64,000 bases of DNA from positions 3,906,001 through 3,970,000 of the forward strand of contig NZ_CP051154.1 of the NCBI RefSeq assembly GCF_012317045.1, in the 5' to 3' direction. This document shows, piece by piece, positions 1-8,028 of the stretch. Below the pieces are notes generated by a model. It was not told the origin of the DNA, did not search any database, and saw nothing but the letters and a program-made list of their open reading frames with translations. Numbering within the stretch: the first letter of the stretch is position 1; every line of letters starts with the position of its first letter. The position numbers and the translations under genes are program-made. This DNA comes from Leifsonia sp. PS1209. Lineage in GTDB: Bacteria > Actinomycetota > Actinomycetes > Actinomycetales > Microbacteriaceae.

Positions 1-804
1 TGGGGATCGTGGGCTGCCCACCTCGAGGCGGCGTTCCACGCGCAAGGGCGGCAGATCTACCTCTGCAACAGCGAACGCGATCCTGAGCGCGAACGCGCGT
101 ACGTCGAGCAACTCTGGGCTGACGGCATCGAGCACATCGTGCTCTCCACCTCCCTCCCGTCGCTCGAGCACCTGCGGCCCGCCATGGACGCCGGCGTGCA
201 GATCATCGCGTTCGACCGTGAGCATCAGGCAACGGACCCGCCGGAGCTGCTGAACGTCAGCATCGACAACGAAGCGGGCGCGTGGATGGCCACGCAGCAC
301 CTCATCGAGCGAGGCCACAGGCGCATCGCATTCGTGTCCGGCGCGATGCGCACCATCAGCAGACAGCGTCGCTTCGCCGGCTACTGCCGAGCGCTCGCCG
401 AGAACGGCATACCGTTCGACGACGCACTCGTCCCGCGCTCGTCCGACTTCGGCGATGCGGACAGCGGCCCACTTGCCAGCAAGGCGGTGAACGCGCTGCT
501 GGCACTCGACGACCAGCCCACCGCCCTGGTCGCCGTCAACGACATGTTTGCCCTCAGCGCATCGGCCGCGATCCGGGATGCGGGCCGCGAGATCGCCGAA
601 TTCGCCGTCGCCGGGTTCGACGACATCCCGGTCGGAAGCCTCATCTCGCCCGCTCTGACCACCGTCCAGCAGCCGCTGCGCGAGATGGCGGAGGCGGTCC
701 TCCGACTCACGGCGGGCGGTGCCGACGCCGGTGAGCCCAGCCCCTCGCTCGTGTTCCCGCCGACCCTCGTGGTGCGGGCCTCGACGGAACGGAGAATCGC
801 GTGA
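1..804 (+). CDS. LacI-family transcriptional regulator, 5'-truncated
   Basis: This is the effector-binding part of a LacI/GalR repressor. The frame is open from base 1, so the start codon and the N-terminal helix-turn-helix lie outside the window; about 267 residues are visible. The periplasmic-binding-protein-like core is recognisable from the segment IDNEAGAWMATQHLIERGHR followed by RIAFVSG, from VAVNDMFALSASAA, and from the C-terminal FAVAGFDDIPVGSLISPALT typical of the family. The stop overlaps the GTG of the next dehydrogenase by 4 bp, so the two are probably co-transcribed and the regulator likely controls the downstream oxidoreductases. The effector is unknown; a sugar or polyol is an inference from the family. 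Confidence 0.9.
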   Translation, partial: WGSWAAHLEAAFHAQGRQIYLCNSERDPERERAYVEQLWADGIEHIVLSTSLPSLEHLRPAMDAGVQIIAFDREHQATDPPELLNVSIDNEAGAWMATQHLIERGHRRIAFVSGAMRTISRQRRFAGYCRALAENGIPFDDALVPRSSDFGDADSGPLASKAVNALLALDDQPTALVAVNDMFALSASAAIRDAGREIAEFAVAGFDDIPVGSLISPALTTVQQPLREMAEAVLRLTAGGADAGEPSPSLVFPPTLVVRASTERRIA

Positions 805-1523
805 CAGCATCCGGAGCCAGAGTGCTCATCGCAGGCGCCGCCGGCGGGGTCGGCCGCGCCGTCGCCCTGGCGGCGGCGTCAGAGGGCGCGACCGTGCTGC
901 TGCTCGGACGCGATCGCAACAAGCTCGATGCCGTGCGTGCAGAGGTGGCCGAGGCCGGAGGAACCGCACACGTCGCGGTCGCCGATGCGACCTCGGCGGT
1001 GCAGGTCGACGACGCCGTCGCGGCGCTGCGGCGCGACGCGGGCGGAATCGACGTCGTCGTGAATGCGGTCGGCGTCAATCTCAAAGGCCGTCGCCTCGAC
1101 GAACTGGACGAAGCCGGCTGGCGCTCGGTGCTCGACGGCAACCTCACCGCAGCCTTCTTCCTCACCCGGGCGGCGGTTGCCGGTTTCCGTTCCGACGGTG
1201 GCGGACTGCTCATCCACATCTCCTCCGTCGCCGCTCTGGTTCCCGACCTCTCCGGAGCGGCGTACCAGGCCAGCAAGGCTGGTCTTGCCGCTCTCGCGCG
1301 CGCCACGGCTCTCGAGACCGGCGGCGACGGCGTGCGGGTCACGACGATCTCGCCGGGCCTCATCGACACCGGCTTCGTCCGCCACCGCGCAGCGCCGCCC
1401 ACGCCCGAAGAGCTGGCGGGAGCACTACACCCGGAGGACGTCGCCGACATGTGTCTCGCCGTCATCCGGATGCCCGCCCGGGCGACCGTCAGCGAGATCG
1501 TCATGAGACCCACCGGGCGCTGA
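801..1523 (+). CDS. SDR-family NAD(P)-dependent oxidoreductase
   Basis: A classical short-chain dehydrogenase of 240 residues, the usual family length. It has a Gly-rich cofactor motif AGAAGGVG (residues 11-18), NAVG at about 88-91 in place of the usual NNAG, the catalytic Ser in HISS at about 141, and the YQASK active-site motif at 155-159. GTG start at 801 overlaps the upstream LacI stop, suggesting translational coupling. It probably oxidises or reduces a hydroxyl/keto group of a sugar-derived compound; the substrate cannot be read from the sequence. A second SDR follows 41 bp downstream, so the pair may act in sequence on one compound. Confidence 0.9.
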   Translation: MTASGARVLIAGAAGGVGRAVALAAASEGATVLLLGRDRNKLDAVRAEVAEAGGTAHVAVADATSAVQVDDAVAALRRDAGGIDVVVNAVGVNLKGRRLDELDEAGWRSVLDGNLTAAFFLTRAAVAGFRSDGGGLLIHISSVAALVPDLSGAAYQASKAGLAALARATALETGGDGVRVTTISPGLIDTGFVRHRAAPPTPEELAGALHPEDVADMCLAVIRMPARATVSEIVMRPTGR

Positions 1524-1564
1524 CCTCGAGTACGTCCCCAGTTCCGACCGAGACGGAGATCTCC

Positions 1565-2302
1565 ATGACCGCACCCTCCACCCCACGAACCGTCCTGATC
1601 ACCGGCGGCGCGACCGGCATCGGGCTCGGCATCGCCGAGGCCTTCCTGCGCGCGGGCGACCGCGTGGCGATCACGACGAATGCCTCGCCGGTGCCCGAGC
1701 ACGTGGCCGACCGGGTGATCGCCGAGCGGATGGACGTTACGGACAGCGCCCAGGTGACGACGACCGTCGCGCGCATCTGCGAGGCCCTCGGAGGGAGCAT
1801 CGACGTACTGGTCAACAATGCCGGCGGCCTCGTCGCGCGCCGTCCGATGGACACAGCAGACGACGCGCATTGGCAACACGTCATCGAACTCAACCTCTCG
1901 AGCGTCTTCTACGTCGTGCGCGCGGCCCTCCCTGCGATGACCGACGGCGGCCGCGTCGTCAACATCTCCTCGCTGGCGGCGCACAACGGCGGCGGCCAGG
2001 GAGCGGGCGCGTACGCCGCGGCCAAGGCCGGAGTCGAGGGCCTCACCCGAGCTCTGGCGAAAGAGCTGGGGCCACGCGGGATAGCCGTCTCCGCGGTCGC
2101 CCCTGGTCTCATCCTCGATACCCCGTTCCACGAGCGCTTCACCCCGGAAGCCGACCAGCGCGCATCCATCGCCGCCACCCCGCTCGGACGAGCCGGCACA
2201 CCCGCCGACGTCGCCGCCGCGGTGATGTACCTTGCTTCGGAGGCCGGCGGCTTCGCCTCGGGAACAGTGGTCGCGCTCAACGGCGCCGCCGCGTTCCACT
2301 AG
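1565..2302 (+). CDS. SDR-family oxidoreductase (FabG-like)
   Basis: Classical SDR of 245 residues with TGGATGIG (13-20), NNAGG (84-88), NISS at about 133-136 and YAAAK (150-154), ending in a family-typical segment (VVALNGAAAFH). The frame is open far upstream, but ATG 1565 follows a purine-rich stretch (cggagatctcc) and places the Rossmann motif at the normal distance from the N-terminus. It sits between another SDR and an epimerase in a tight same-strand cluster, which suggests a catabolic rather than fatty-acid role. Resemblance to 3-oxoacyl-ACP reductases is general to the family. Confidence 0.9.
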   Translation: MTAPSTPRTVLITGGATGIGLGIAEAFLRAGDRVAITTNASPVPEHVADRVIAERMDVTDSAQVTTTVARICEALGGSIDVLVNNAGGLVARRPMDTADDAHWQHVIELNLSSVFYVVRAALPAMTDGGRVVNISSLAAHNGGGQGAGAYAAAKAGVEGLTRALAKELGPRGIAVSAVAPGLILDTPFHERFTPEADQRASIAATPLGRAGTPADVAAAVMYLASEAGGFASGTVVALNGAAAFH

Positions 2303-2351
2303 TCGAAGCGATCTCCGCGCCACCGTGGCGCCCACCGGAAAGAGAGCACAT

Positions 2352-3332
2352 ATGCGCATCGTCGTCATCGGAGCAACAGGGCATATCGGTGGCTATCTTG
2401 TGCCGCGCCTCGTGGCGGACGGGCACGCCGTGGTCGCGATCACGCGCGGTAGCTCGGCCCCGTACCGTGAGGACCCGGCCTGGCAGAGCGTCGAGCGGGT
2501 GATCGCCGACCGCGAGGACGAAGATGCCGCGGGCGCTTTCGGCCCCCGCGTCGCCGAACTCGAAGCAGACGCCGTGGTGGACCTGATCTGCTTCACTCCC
2601 CGATCCGCCCAGCAGCTCGCCGACGCCCTTCGCGGACGGGTGCGACAGCTGGTGCACGTCGGCACGATCTGGACGCACGGCATCCTCACCGAGGTTCCCG
2701 CTCCCGAGAACGCCGCCAAGCGGCCCTGGGGTGAGTACGGCATCCAGAAGGAGGCAATCGAACGTCTGCTGCTGGCCGAGTCCCGACGCGAGGACGGTCT
2801 CCCGGTGGCGATCGTGCACCCGGGTCACATCTCCGGCCCCGGCTGGCCGATTGTCACCCCGCAGGGCACCACCGACCTCGGTGTCTGGCGGAGCCTGGCG
2901 GACCAGCGGGAGCTCTTGCTGCCGGGCTTCGGGCTCGAGACCGTGCATCACGTGCACGCCGACGACGTGGCCCAGTTGATCCGGCTCTGCCTCGAACACC
3001 CGGACAAGGCGAACGGCGAGGCGTTCCACGCCGTCTCCGAGCGCGCGCTCACACTGCGCGGGTTCGCGGAAGAGGCCGCCCGGTGGTTCGGGGTGGAAGC
3101 CAGGCTGCGCTTCGTGCCGTTCGAGGAGTTCAGCGCCTCCCTCCCCGAGGAGCACCGCGACTCCGCCCTCCAGCACATCGCCCGCAGCCATGCGATGAGC
3201 ATCGAGAAGGGGCGCAGACTGCTGGGCTACGAACCTGCGCACTCGTCGCTCGAGGCCGTGGCGGAGTCAGTGGAGTGGCTGCGACAAGCCGGTCGTCTGG
3301 GCGAGGGAGTTCCGCCCGTCCGCTTCGTTTGA
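2352..3332 (+). CDS. NAD(P)-dependent epimerase/dehydratase family protein
   Basis: Extended-SDR protein of 326 residues. The N-terminus carries the nucleotide-binding motif GATGHIGG (7-14), and the catalytic Tyr-Lys pair is in EYGIQK at about residue 129. The region IVHPGHISGPGWP is typical of atypical extended SDRs acting on nucleotide sugars or related compounds. ATG 2352 is preceded by ggaaagagag at suitable distance; longer in-frame starts would overlap the upstream gene. It is the third gene of the LacI-SDR-SDR-epimerase cluster. The next gene, a second LacI regulator, has its own spacing of over 140 bp. Substrate unknown. Confidence 0.88.
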   Translation: MRIVVIGATGHIGGYLVPRLVADGHAVVAITRGSSAPYREDPAWQSVERVIADREDEDAAGAFGPRVAELEADAVVDLICFTPRSAQQLADALRGRVRQLVHVGTIWTHGILTEVPAPENAAKRPWGEYGIQKEAIERLLLAESRREDGLPVAIVHPGHISGPGWPIVTPQGTTDLGVWRSLADQRELLLPGFGLETVHHVHADDVAQLIRLCLEHPDKANGEAFHAVSERALTLRGFAEEAARWFGVEARLRFVPFEEFSASLPEEHRDSALQHIARSHAMSIEKGRRLLGYEPAHSSLEAVAESVEWLRQAGRLGEGVPPVRFV

Positions 3333-3474
3333 GACGCAGCCGCGCCAGCGTCGGGACTGTCGTGGTCGAAACGATTCGCGCCGCGCTGTCGCTGGATTAT
3401 GCTGAGCGGACGCGGCACTCAGACATCGGCGACCGTGAGGGGTGTTGGACGGAGACACCAGGAAAGACGGGGCT

Positions 3475-4470
3475 GTGACGACATACAAGGACATCCAGCG
3501 GGCCACAGGGCTCTCGCTCGCCACGATCTCCAAGTACTACAACGGGCGAAACGTTCTGGAAGCCAATCGCGAAGCGATCGAGACGGCGGCCCGCGAACTC
3601 GACTTCCGGCCGAACCAGTTCGCTCGCACGCTGCGTTCGCGGCGGTCGCGCACGGTCGGGGTGCTGCTGCCGGCGCTAGACAACGACTTCCACCTGACGA
3701 TCATCGCCGGGGTGGAGGAAGCTCTCCGCCCACGTGGGATCAGCGTCATCGTGGCAGCCAGCCCGGATCCGAGCGAAGATCCCGTCAACCTGCTGATGGA
3801 CCGCATGGTGGACGGAATCGTCGCGGTCACCCCGCCTCACGACGTGCCCGCCCTGCGCGCCGCGGCTGCGCGCGTTCCGGTCGTGATGGTCGACTGGTTC
3901 ATCGACGACGTGCACGCCGACGGAGTCTTCATCGACAATGCAGCGGCTGGAGCACTCGGGGCCCGGCATCTCCTCGATCACGGTCACCGCCGGATCGGAT
4001 TCGTCGGCGGCGAGCCGATCATCTCCTCCATGCGCCTGCGCACCGAAGGGTTCGAGCGCGCGCTGGCTTCCGACGGGGTGCAGGTTGACCTCTCACTGGA
4101 ACGTCTCGTACCGCTCACAGTCGAAGCGGGCTATCGCGCCGCTCAGGAGTTGCTCGCCCTGCGGCCGCGCCCCACCGGGCTTTTCACTGCGAACTACGAG
4201 CTCACCCTGGGCGCCGTGACCGCTGTGAACGACTCGGGGTTACGCATCGGCCGTGACATCTCGGTGGTCGGATTCGACAGCCGGGAGCTCGCACAGGCGC
4301 TCGTGCCGAAACTGACGGTCATCGTGCAACCGACCCGCAAGATCGCCAAGCACGCCGCCCGCCTGATCGCCGACCACATCGAGTCGCCGGACGAGCGCCC
4401 CGAACCGAGGATCGAGTACCTCGAAGCGCACCTCATCCCCGGTGCCTCGGTGGCGCGCCTCGATGAATGA
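3475..4470 (+). CDS. LacI-family transcriptional regulator
   Basis: A full-length LacI/GalR repressor of 331 residues from GTG 3475. The N-terminal HTH (about residues 3-22, YKDIQRATGLSLATISKYYN) and the hinge helix (RPNQFARTLRSRRSRTVGVL) are followed by the ligand-binding domain (GARHLLDHGHRRIGFVGGEP; VVGFDSRELAQALVPKLT). GTG 3475 has agga 11 bp upstream and puts the HTH at the very N-terminus as usual; GTG 3442 in the same frame is the alternative. It presumably regulates itself and the preceding oxidoreductases. Its end overlaps by ATGA a 30-codon ORF that carries the 50-bp direct repeat described separately. Confidence 0.92.
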   Translation: MTTYKDIQRATGLSLATISKYYNGRNVLEANREAIETAARELDFRPNQFARTLRSRRSRTVGVLLPALDNDFHLTIIAGVEEALRPRGISVIVAASPDPSEDPVNLLMDRMVDGIVAVTPPHDVPALRAAAARVPVVMVDWFIDDVHADGVFIDNAAAGALGARHLLDHGHRRIGFVGGEPIISSMRLRTEGFERALASDGVQVDLSLERLVPLTVEAGYRAAQELLALRPRPTGLFTANYELTLGAVTAVNDSGLRIGRDISVVGFDSRELAQALVPKLTVIVQPTRKIAKHAARLIADHIESPDERPEPRIEYLEAHLIPGASVARLDE

Positions 4471-4508
4471 CGCGGCGGCAACACAGCAACTGCTCATCGA
4501 GTCCGTTT

Positions 4509-4558
4509 CTCGGCGGTTCGCTCGACCGCGTGCGGCAGGCTCTCACCACGGGGCGCTA
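4509..4558 (+). repeat. 50-bp direct repeat, copy 1
   Basis: This stretch matches 5053-5102 at 47 of 50 positions. Read in frame +, both copies encode the same C-terminal peptide, [13 protein letters not shown](T/K)GR, followed by a stop (TAG here, TAA in copy 2). Two of the three differences are synonymous. Copy 1 is the tail of a 30-codon ORF (4467-4559) whose ATG overlaps the LacI stop. The peptide is not one I recognise. Either both copies are tails of decayed paralogous genes, or the 544-bp unit between them was inserted with a duplication. Confidence 0.8.
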
Positions 4559-4565
4559 GCCGGCC

Positions 4566-4808
4566 CTACCGCTGCCACCGAATCCTCGCGGCCACGATGA
4601 ATCGCGCAATCGCGAGGGCGACGATCACCGGGAAGGCGATCGCGCCTGTGACGATCCGCTGGTGCGTGTCGCCGAACACGGCGGCAACAGCCGCGATCAT
4701 CGCCGCAGCGGTCAGGAGCCAGTAGATCCACGCGAACACACCCGTCCTGACCGCGTTGCGGAACGGGTCCCCCGACCGCTTCGATTCGTCGATGGCCATC
4801 GAATTCAC
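4566..4808 (-). CDS. Small membrane protein, unknown function
   Basis: An 80-residue protein with a polar N-terminus and two hydrophobic segments at about residues 23-45 (TGVFAWIYWLLTAAAMIAAV) and 52-72 (VTGAIAFPVIVALAIARFIV), ending in a basic tail (RIRWQR). It is probably an inner-membrane protein with both ends inside. Start is ambiguous: GTG 4808 has AGAGG only 3 bp away, while ATG 4799 (MAIDESKR) is about 12 bp from the same motif. It lies 6 bp after the end of the possible Cys-peptide gene on the same strand, and both sit between the two copies of the 50-bp repeat. No family recognised. Confidence 0.6.
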   Translation of the reverse strand: MNSMAIDESKRSGDPFRNAVRTGVFAWIYWLLTAAAMIAAVAAVFGDTHQRIVTGAIAFPVIVALAIARFIVAARIRWQR

Positions 4809-4814
4809 CGTCCT

Positions 4815-4985
4815 CTAGGCGTAGCAATGAACATACACATTGTGGAAGTTGTTCGGAATCGGATAGCTCGCCCAGCGGGTTCCGAAGCACTGGCAGGTGT
4901 TCCGCGCGACGTTCGCCTGCGCCCACCCGCCGATCACCGCAGCAGTACACAGCACGACAGCCGGCCCGGTAACACGGCGTGCCGC
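4815..4985 (-). CDS. Possible small secreted Cys-rich peptide (start unclear, maybe a remnant)
   Basis: The minus frame between stops at 4988 and 4815 reads like an exported peptide. It has a basic start (AARRVTGPA), a hydrophobic stretch (VVLCTAAVIGGWAQA) and then a compact tail with three cysteines: NTCQCFGTRWASYPIP then NNFHNVYVHCYA. The only in-frame start is a GTG within the hydrophobic stretch (about 4953), giving about 46 residues. Either that is used, or the 5' end is broken by the TAG at 4986-4988. The ending VYVHC resembles VYLEC at the end of the secreted protein at 36442-36843. Not visible in standard gene calls; low confidence. Confidence 0.3.
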   Translation of the reverse strand, partial: AARRVTGPAVVLCTAAVIGGWAQANVARNTCQCFGTRWASYPIPNNFHNVYVHCYA

Positions 4986-5052
4986 CTACAGTAGCTCGAT
5001 ACGCTAAATCCATTACGTTAAATGCTAGAATCGTTTTTCCCCTCATGCCGCT

Positions 5053-5102
5053 CTCGGCGGCTCGCTCGACCGCGTACGGCAGGCTCTCACCAAGGGGCGC
5101 TA
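5053..5102 (+). repeat. 50-bp direct repeat, copy 2
   Basis: Second copy of the repeat at 4509-4558, 47/50 identical, spaced 544 bp. In frame it encodes [16 protein letters not shown] and a TAA stop. Upstream the frame is closed by TAG at 5026-5028, so this copy has no complete gene. Confidence 0.8.
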
Positions 5103-5105
5103 AGC

Positions 5106-5345
5106 TCTCAGGCAGCGTCCGGCGTTCTTCTGGCCGTTTCTTCGCAGCGATCCGCTGCCGAACGGACATTCACCGCACACTTCAGCCCACCAGCGCTCGC
5201 CCGGCATCGCCGCCGCCGACCGCATCCAGGGCAGCTCAGCTCGCGCGCACCGTCGACACGGTTCGCGCATCCACCGTCCGCGTCACTGGCGCGGTCGACG
5301 GGTCGCATCGCGTGGCCCGCAACACGAATAAAAGGGAATGACGAT
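5106..5345 (+). promoter_or_regulatory. Leader/5' region of the cold-shock gene
   Basis: About 240 bp with no gene I can support lie between the second 50-bp repeat and the cold-shock ORF. Cold-shock mRNAs commonly carry long structured 5' UTRs that act as temperature switches, so this region is a candidate leader, but I cannot identify a promoter or a defined structure. The ribosome site is aaaaggga just before ATG 5346. Confidence 0.3.
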
Positions 5346-5555
5346 ATGGCCACCGGCACCGTCAAATGGTTCAACTCCGAAAAGGGATTCGGGTTCATCG
5401 CGCCCGATGACGGCACGAAGGATGTCTTCGCGCACCACAGCGCGATCGTCGGCGGCAACGCCGGACACCGCAACCTCGAAGAGAACCAGAAGGTCGAGTT
5501 CGACACCGCGAACGGCCCCAAGGGCCCGCAGGCGGAGAACATCCGCGCCCTCTAG
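5346..5555 (+). CDS. cspA: Cold-shock protein (CspA family)
   Basis: A 69-residue single cold-shock domain. The RNA-binding motifs are intact: RNP1 KGFGFI (residues 13-18) and the RNP2-like VFAHHSAI (27-34), with the family start [16 protein letters not shown]. It binds single-stranded RNA or DNA as a chaperone in the cytoplasm. The frame is open well upstream, but ATG 5346 gives the canonical family N-terminus and has a good ribosome site. It converges with the SGNH-GAF gene, with a hairpin between them. The exact paralogue cannot be decided. Confidence 0.95.
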   Translation: MATGTVKWFNSEKGFGFIAPDDGTKDVFAHHSAIVGGNAGHRNLEENQKVEFDTANGPKGPQAENIRAL

Positions 5556-5575
5556 GGTTTCGCACTTCGGGCGGG

Positions 5576-5604
5576 GGCGGGACGGCTCAGCCGTCCTTCC
5601 CGCC
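5576..5604. terminator. Bidirectional hairpin terminator between convergent genes
   Basis: GGCGGGACGGC, a 3-nt loop and GCCGTCC(TT)CCCGCC form a stem with a small bulge, placed exactly between the cold-shock stop (5555) and the end of the convergent SGNH-GAF gene (5607). Confidence 0.6.
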
Positions 5605-5606
5605 GC

Positions 5607-6812
5607 CTACTGCTCGCCCGGCTCCCAGCGCCACAGCTCGCGCTGGGCGAGCAGTGCAAGCTCGCGGAGCACGTCGAGATCCGTCTCCGACTCCGCAGGG
5701 TCCCTCGCCGTCCGGCCGAAGACGCAGATCGCGCCGATGCGCGTCCCGTCCGGCGCCTCCACCGGATATCCGGCGTAGAAGCGCAGGTGCGCGGGCCCGG
5801 TCACCATGTCGTTCTCCGCGAACCGCGGGTCGTCTTCCGCGTTCGGGATGACCATGCCGTCGTCGGTGGCGATCGTGTACACGCACACCGACTCCTCCAG
5901 CGGGAACTCGGTCAGTTGCGTGCCGCTCGACGCCAGATGCCACTGCTTCTCGTCGTCGAGCACCGAGAACAGTGCGATGTCCGACTGCAGGGTGCGGCGG
6001 GCGGTGCCGACGATCCCGTCGAGGCGCGCATCCGGGCCCCGTTCGTGGAGCCGCAGCCTCGCGATGGCGTCCACCCTGTCCTCCGCGGGCGCCGGCGGGA
6101 CGGTGCTGATCACGTCGGCGACGTCCGGGGCGATCACGTCGGCGATCTGCCGCGCCCAGAACAGGTAGTCGGCCGGGGTGCGGTGGCGGGCGCTGTCGTT
6201 GTGCGGCGGCGCGGCCAGCGGGACGAACACGGCCAGGTCGGTGTCGGCGCACACCGCGGCCGCCCGCCTGTTCAGCTCGGTCGCCGACCGCTGCACGATG
6301 TCGCCGTACTCGTTGTCGTACGGCCGCACCGAACGGATCGGCTGACTCCCGAGCCACACCACGACACCCTGCGACCGCGACCGGATGTGGTCGAGCGCCG
6401 CCCGCATCCTGCTCTCCCAGCGCACGGGGTCCGCACGGTGCAGCGCGTCCGTCATGGTCACACTGACGACGATCGCCGCATACCGGGACAGGTCGGCGTC
6501 TGCGAGCGTCGACCGCAGCGTGCGCACGCCGATGTCCGCGCCGGCGAGCACGTCGACGACGACGCCCCGCCCGGTGGTCGCAGCCATCGCGCGGGCGAGG
6601 GCGCCGGGCAGCGCGAGGTCGTGACTGCCCACTCCCCAGCCGGCGGCCGGGCCGGAACCGACGACGAGCATCCGGATGCTGTCGCGCCCAGAGGCGTACG
6701 CCTGCGGTGCATCCATCGGCCGGATGGTGCGCGACCGTGCGGAGGCGACGCGCCACAACCACAGCCGCGACGCGAGATCGCGCAGCGGCGCCGGAAGCGA
6801 ATCGACCTGCAC
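5607..6812 (-). CDS. SGNH-hydrolase-like plus GAF domain fusion protein
   Basis: A 401-residue protein with two parts. Residues about 45-235 look like an SGNH/GDSL esterase fold: block I is MLVVGSGPAAGWGVGSHD (GSG replaces GDS), and near the end ARHRTPADYLFWARQIAD resembles the block V His region. Residues about 255-395 are a GAF sensor domain (LQSDIALFSVLDDEKQWHLA; GYPVEAPDGTRIGAICVFG). No output domain (kinase, cyclase or HTH) follows, so it may be an enzyme gated by a ligand or redox signal, or a sensor that lost catalysis. No signal peptide, so cytoplasmic. Start ATG 6812 (MQVDSLPAPL). Confidence 0.75.
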   Translation of the reverse strand: MQVDSLPAPLRDLASRLWLWRVASARSRTIRPMDAPQAYASGRDSIRMLVVGSGPAAGWGVGSHDLALPGALARAMAATTGRGVVVDVLAGADIGVRTLRSTLADADLSRYAAIVVSVTMTDALHRADPVRWESRMRAALDHIRSRSQGVVVWLGSQPIRSVRPYDNEYGDIVQRSATELNRRAAAVCADTDLAVFVPLAAPPHNDSARHRTPADYLFWARQIADVIAPDVADVISTVPPAPAEDRVDAIARLRLHERGPDARLDGIVGTARRTLQSDIALFSVLDDEKQWHLASSGTQLTEFPLEESVCVYTIATDDGMVIPNAEDDPRFAENDMVTGPAHLRFYAGYPVEAPDGTRIGAICVFGRTARDPAESETDLDVLRELALLAQRELWRWEPGEQ

Positions 6813-6969
6813 CCTCCGACGGTAGCCCGCGAATGCATGCGTTGCGAGTGGATGCTTGGCGACACGCTGACCCGCTCATGCGCGCGTGGCGAGTGGATGC
6901 GCGCCCGCCGCGGCAGCCCGTCCGCTACGACCGGCCAGCGCTACGGCCGCCCGCTACGGCAGCCCGCCC

Positions 6970-7899
6970 CTACGGCAGGATGTGTCCCGCCGTCGTGAAC
7001 AGGCGGTACCACTCCTCGCGGGTGAGCGGCACGTCGCTTCCCGCTGCGGAGTCGAGCAGGTGGTGCACGTTCGTGGTGCCGAGCACGACCTGCATGTTCG
7101 CGGGGTGCCTGGTGATCCAGGCGACGGCGATGGCGGCGGGCTGCACGTCGTACTTCGCCGCGAGCCCGTCGATCACCTCGTTCAGTTCGGCGTAGTTCTC
7201 GCGGTCGCCGAGGAAGACGCCGTCGAAGAAGCCCTTCTGGAACGGCGACCAGGCCTGCAGGGTGATGTCGTTGAGGCGGCTGTAGTCGAGGATGCCGTTG
7301 TCGCGGTCGATGGACTGGTCGAGGGCGGCCATGTTGGCGGCGATGCCCTGGGCGATCAGCGGGGAGTGGGTGATGCTGAGCTGCACCTGGTTGACCACGA
7401 TCGGCTGGCGCACAGAGCGCTTGAGCAGGTCGATCTGGCCGGGGGTCTGGTTGGAGACGCCGAAATTGCGGACCTTGCCGGACTCGAACAGCTCGTCGAA
7501 GGCGGCGGCGACCTCGTCCGGCTCCACCAGCGTGTCCGGGCGGTGCAGGAGCAGCAGGTCGAGGTAGTCGGTCTTGAGGGCGGAGAGGGACTCGTCGACG
7601 GTGGTCAGGATGTGCTCGCGGGAGAAGTCGAAGTAGCCGTCCCTGATGCCCACCTTCGACTGGATCTGCACCTGGTCGCGCTCGGACGCCGGAATGGCCC
7701 CCGCGTCCCCGAACCGCGTCTCGCAGCTGTGCCGCACATCGCCGTAGATGTCGGCATGGTCGAACATGGTGATCCCCGCATCCCTGGCCGACCGCACCAG
7801 GCTGCGGATCTGTTCGTCGTCGAGCGGGGTGATCCGCATCAGGCCGAGGATGATGTTCGAGGTTTCGACGGTGGTGTTCGGAAGGGTGAAAGTCTTCAT
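6970..7899 (-). CDS. Aldo/keto reductase
   Basis: A 309-residue NADPH-dependent aldo/keto reductase, usual family length. Catalytic tetrad elements are visible: Asp and Tyr in MFDHADIYGD (about 49-58), Lys in QIQSKVGIRDGY, and His in LLLLHRPDTL. The phosphate-binding end is VVLGTTNVHHL. ATG 7899 is chosen over longer frames because it gives the family N-terminus (LPNTTVETSNIILGLMRI). Closest in character to the YdhF/general stress oxidoreductase type. Monocistronic: the 157-bp gap to 5607-6812 and the gap upstream contain no gene. Confidence 0.92.
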   Translation of the reverse strand: MKTFTLPNTTVETSNIILGLMRITPLDDEQIRSLVRSARDAGITMFDHADIYGDVRHSCETRFGDAGAIPASERDQVQIQSKVGIRDGYFDFSREHILTTVDESLSALKTDYLDLLLLHRPDTLVEPDEVAAAFDELFESGKVRNFGVSNQTPGQIDLLKRSVRQPIVVNQVQLSITHSPLIAQGIAANMAALDQSIDRDNGILDYSRLNDITLQAWSPFQKGFFDGVFLGDRENYAELNEVIDGLAAKYDVQPAAIAVAWITRHPANMQVVLGTTNVHHLLDSAAGSDVPLTREEWYRLFTTAGHILP

Positions 7900-8028
7900 G
7901 GGCCTATTCTGCTCCCGCCACCGGATGCGCGCTCCCGCCACCGGATGCATGAGTACGGTCCGCGCGCAACCCCTATACCCCCGCGGGGAACGGCCTACCG
8001 TTCGTGATCCGACGTCGACGGAGGACCC

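Noticed and set aside
707..2368. Long minus-strand ORF of 553 codons opposite the SDR genes
   Set aside because: Arg/Ala-rich, no domains, and fully antisense to two genes with clear SDR motifs; a GC-rich shadow frame.
4543..5169. 208-codon minus ORF spanning the small membrane protein and Cys-peptide region
   Set aside because: It is out of frame with both protein-like readings here and has no recognisable content.
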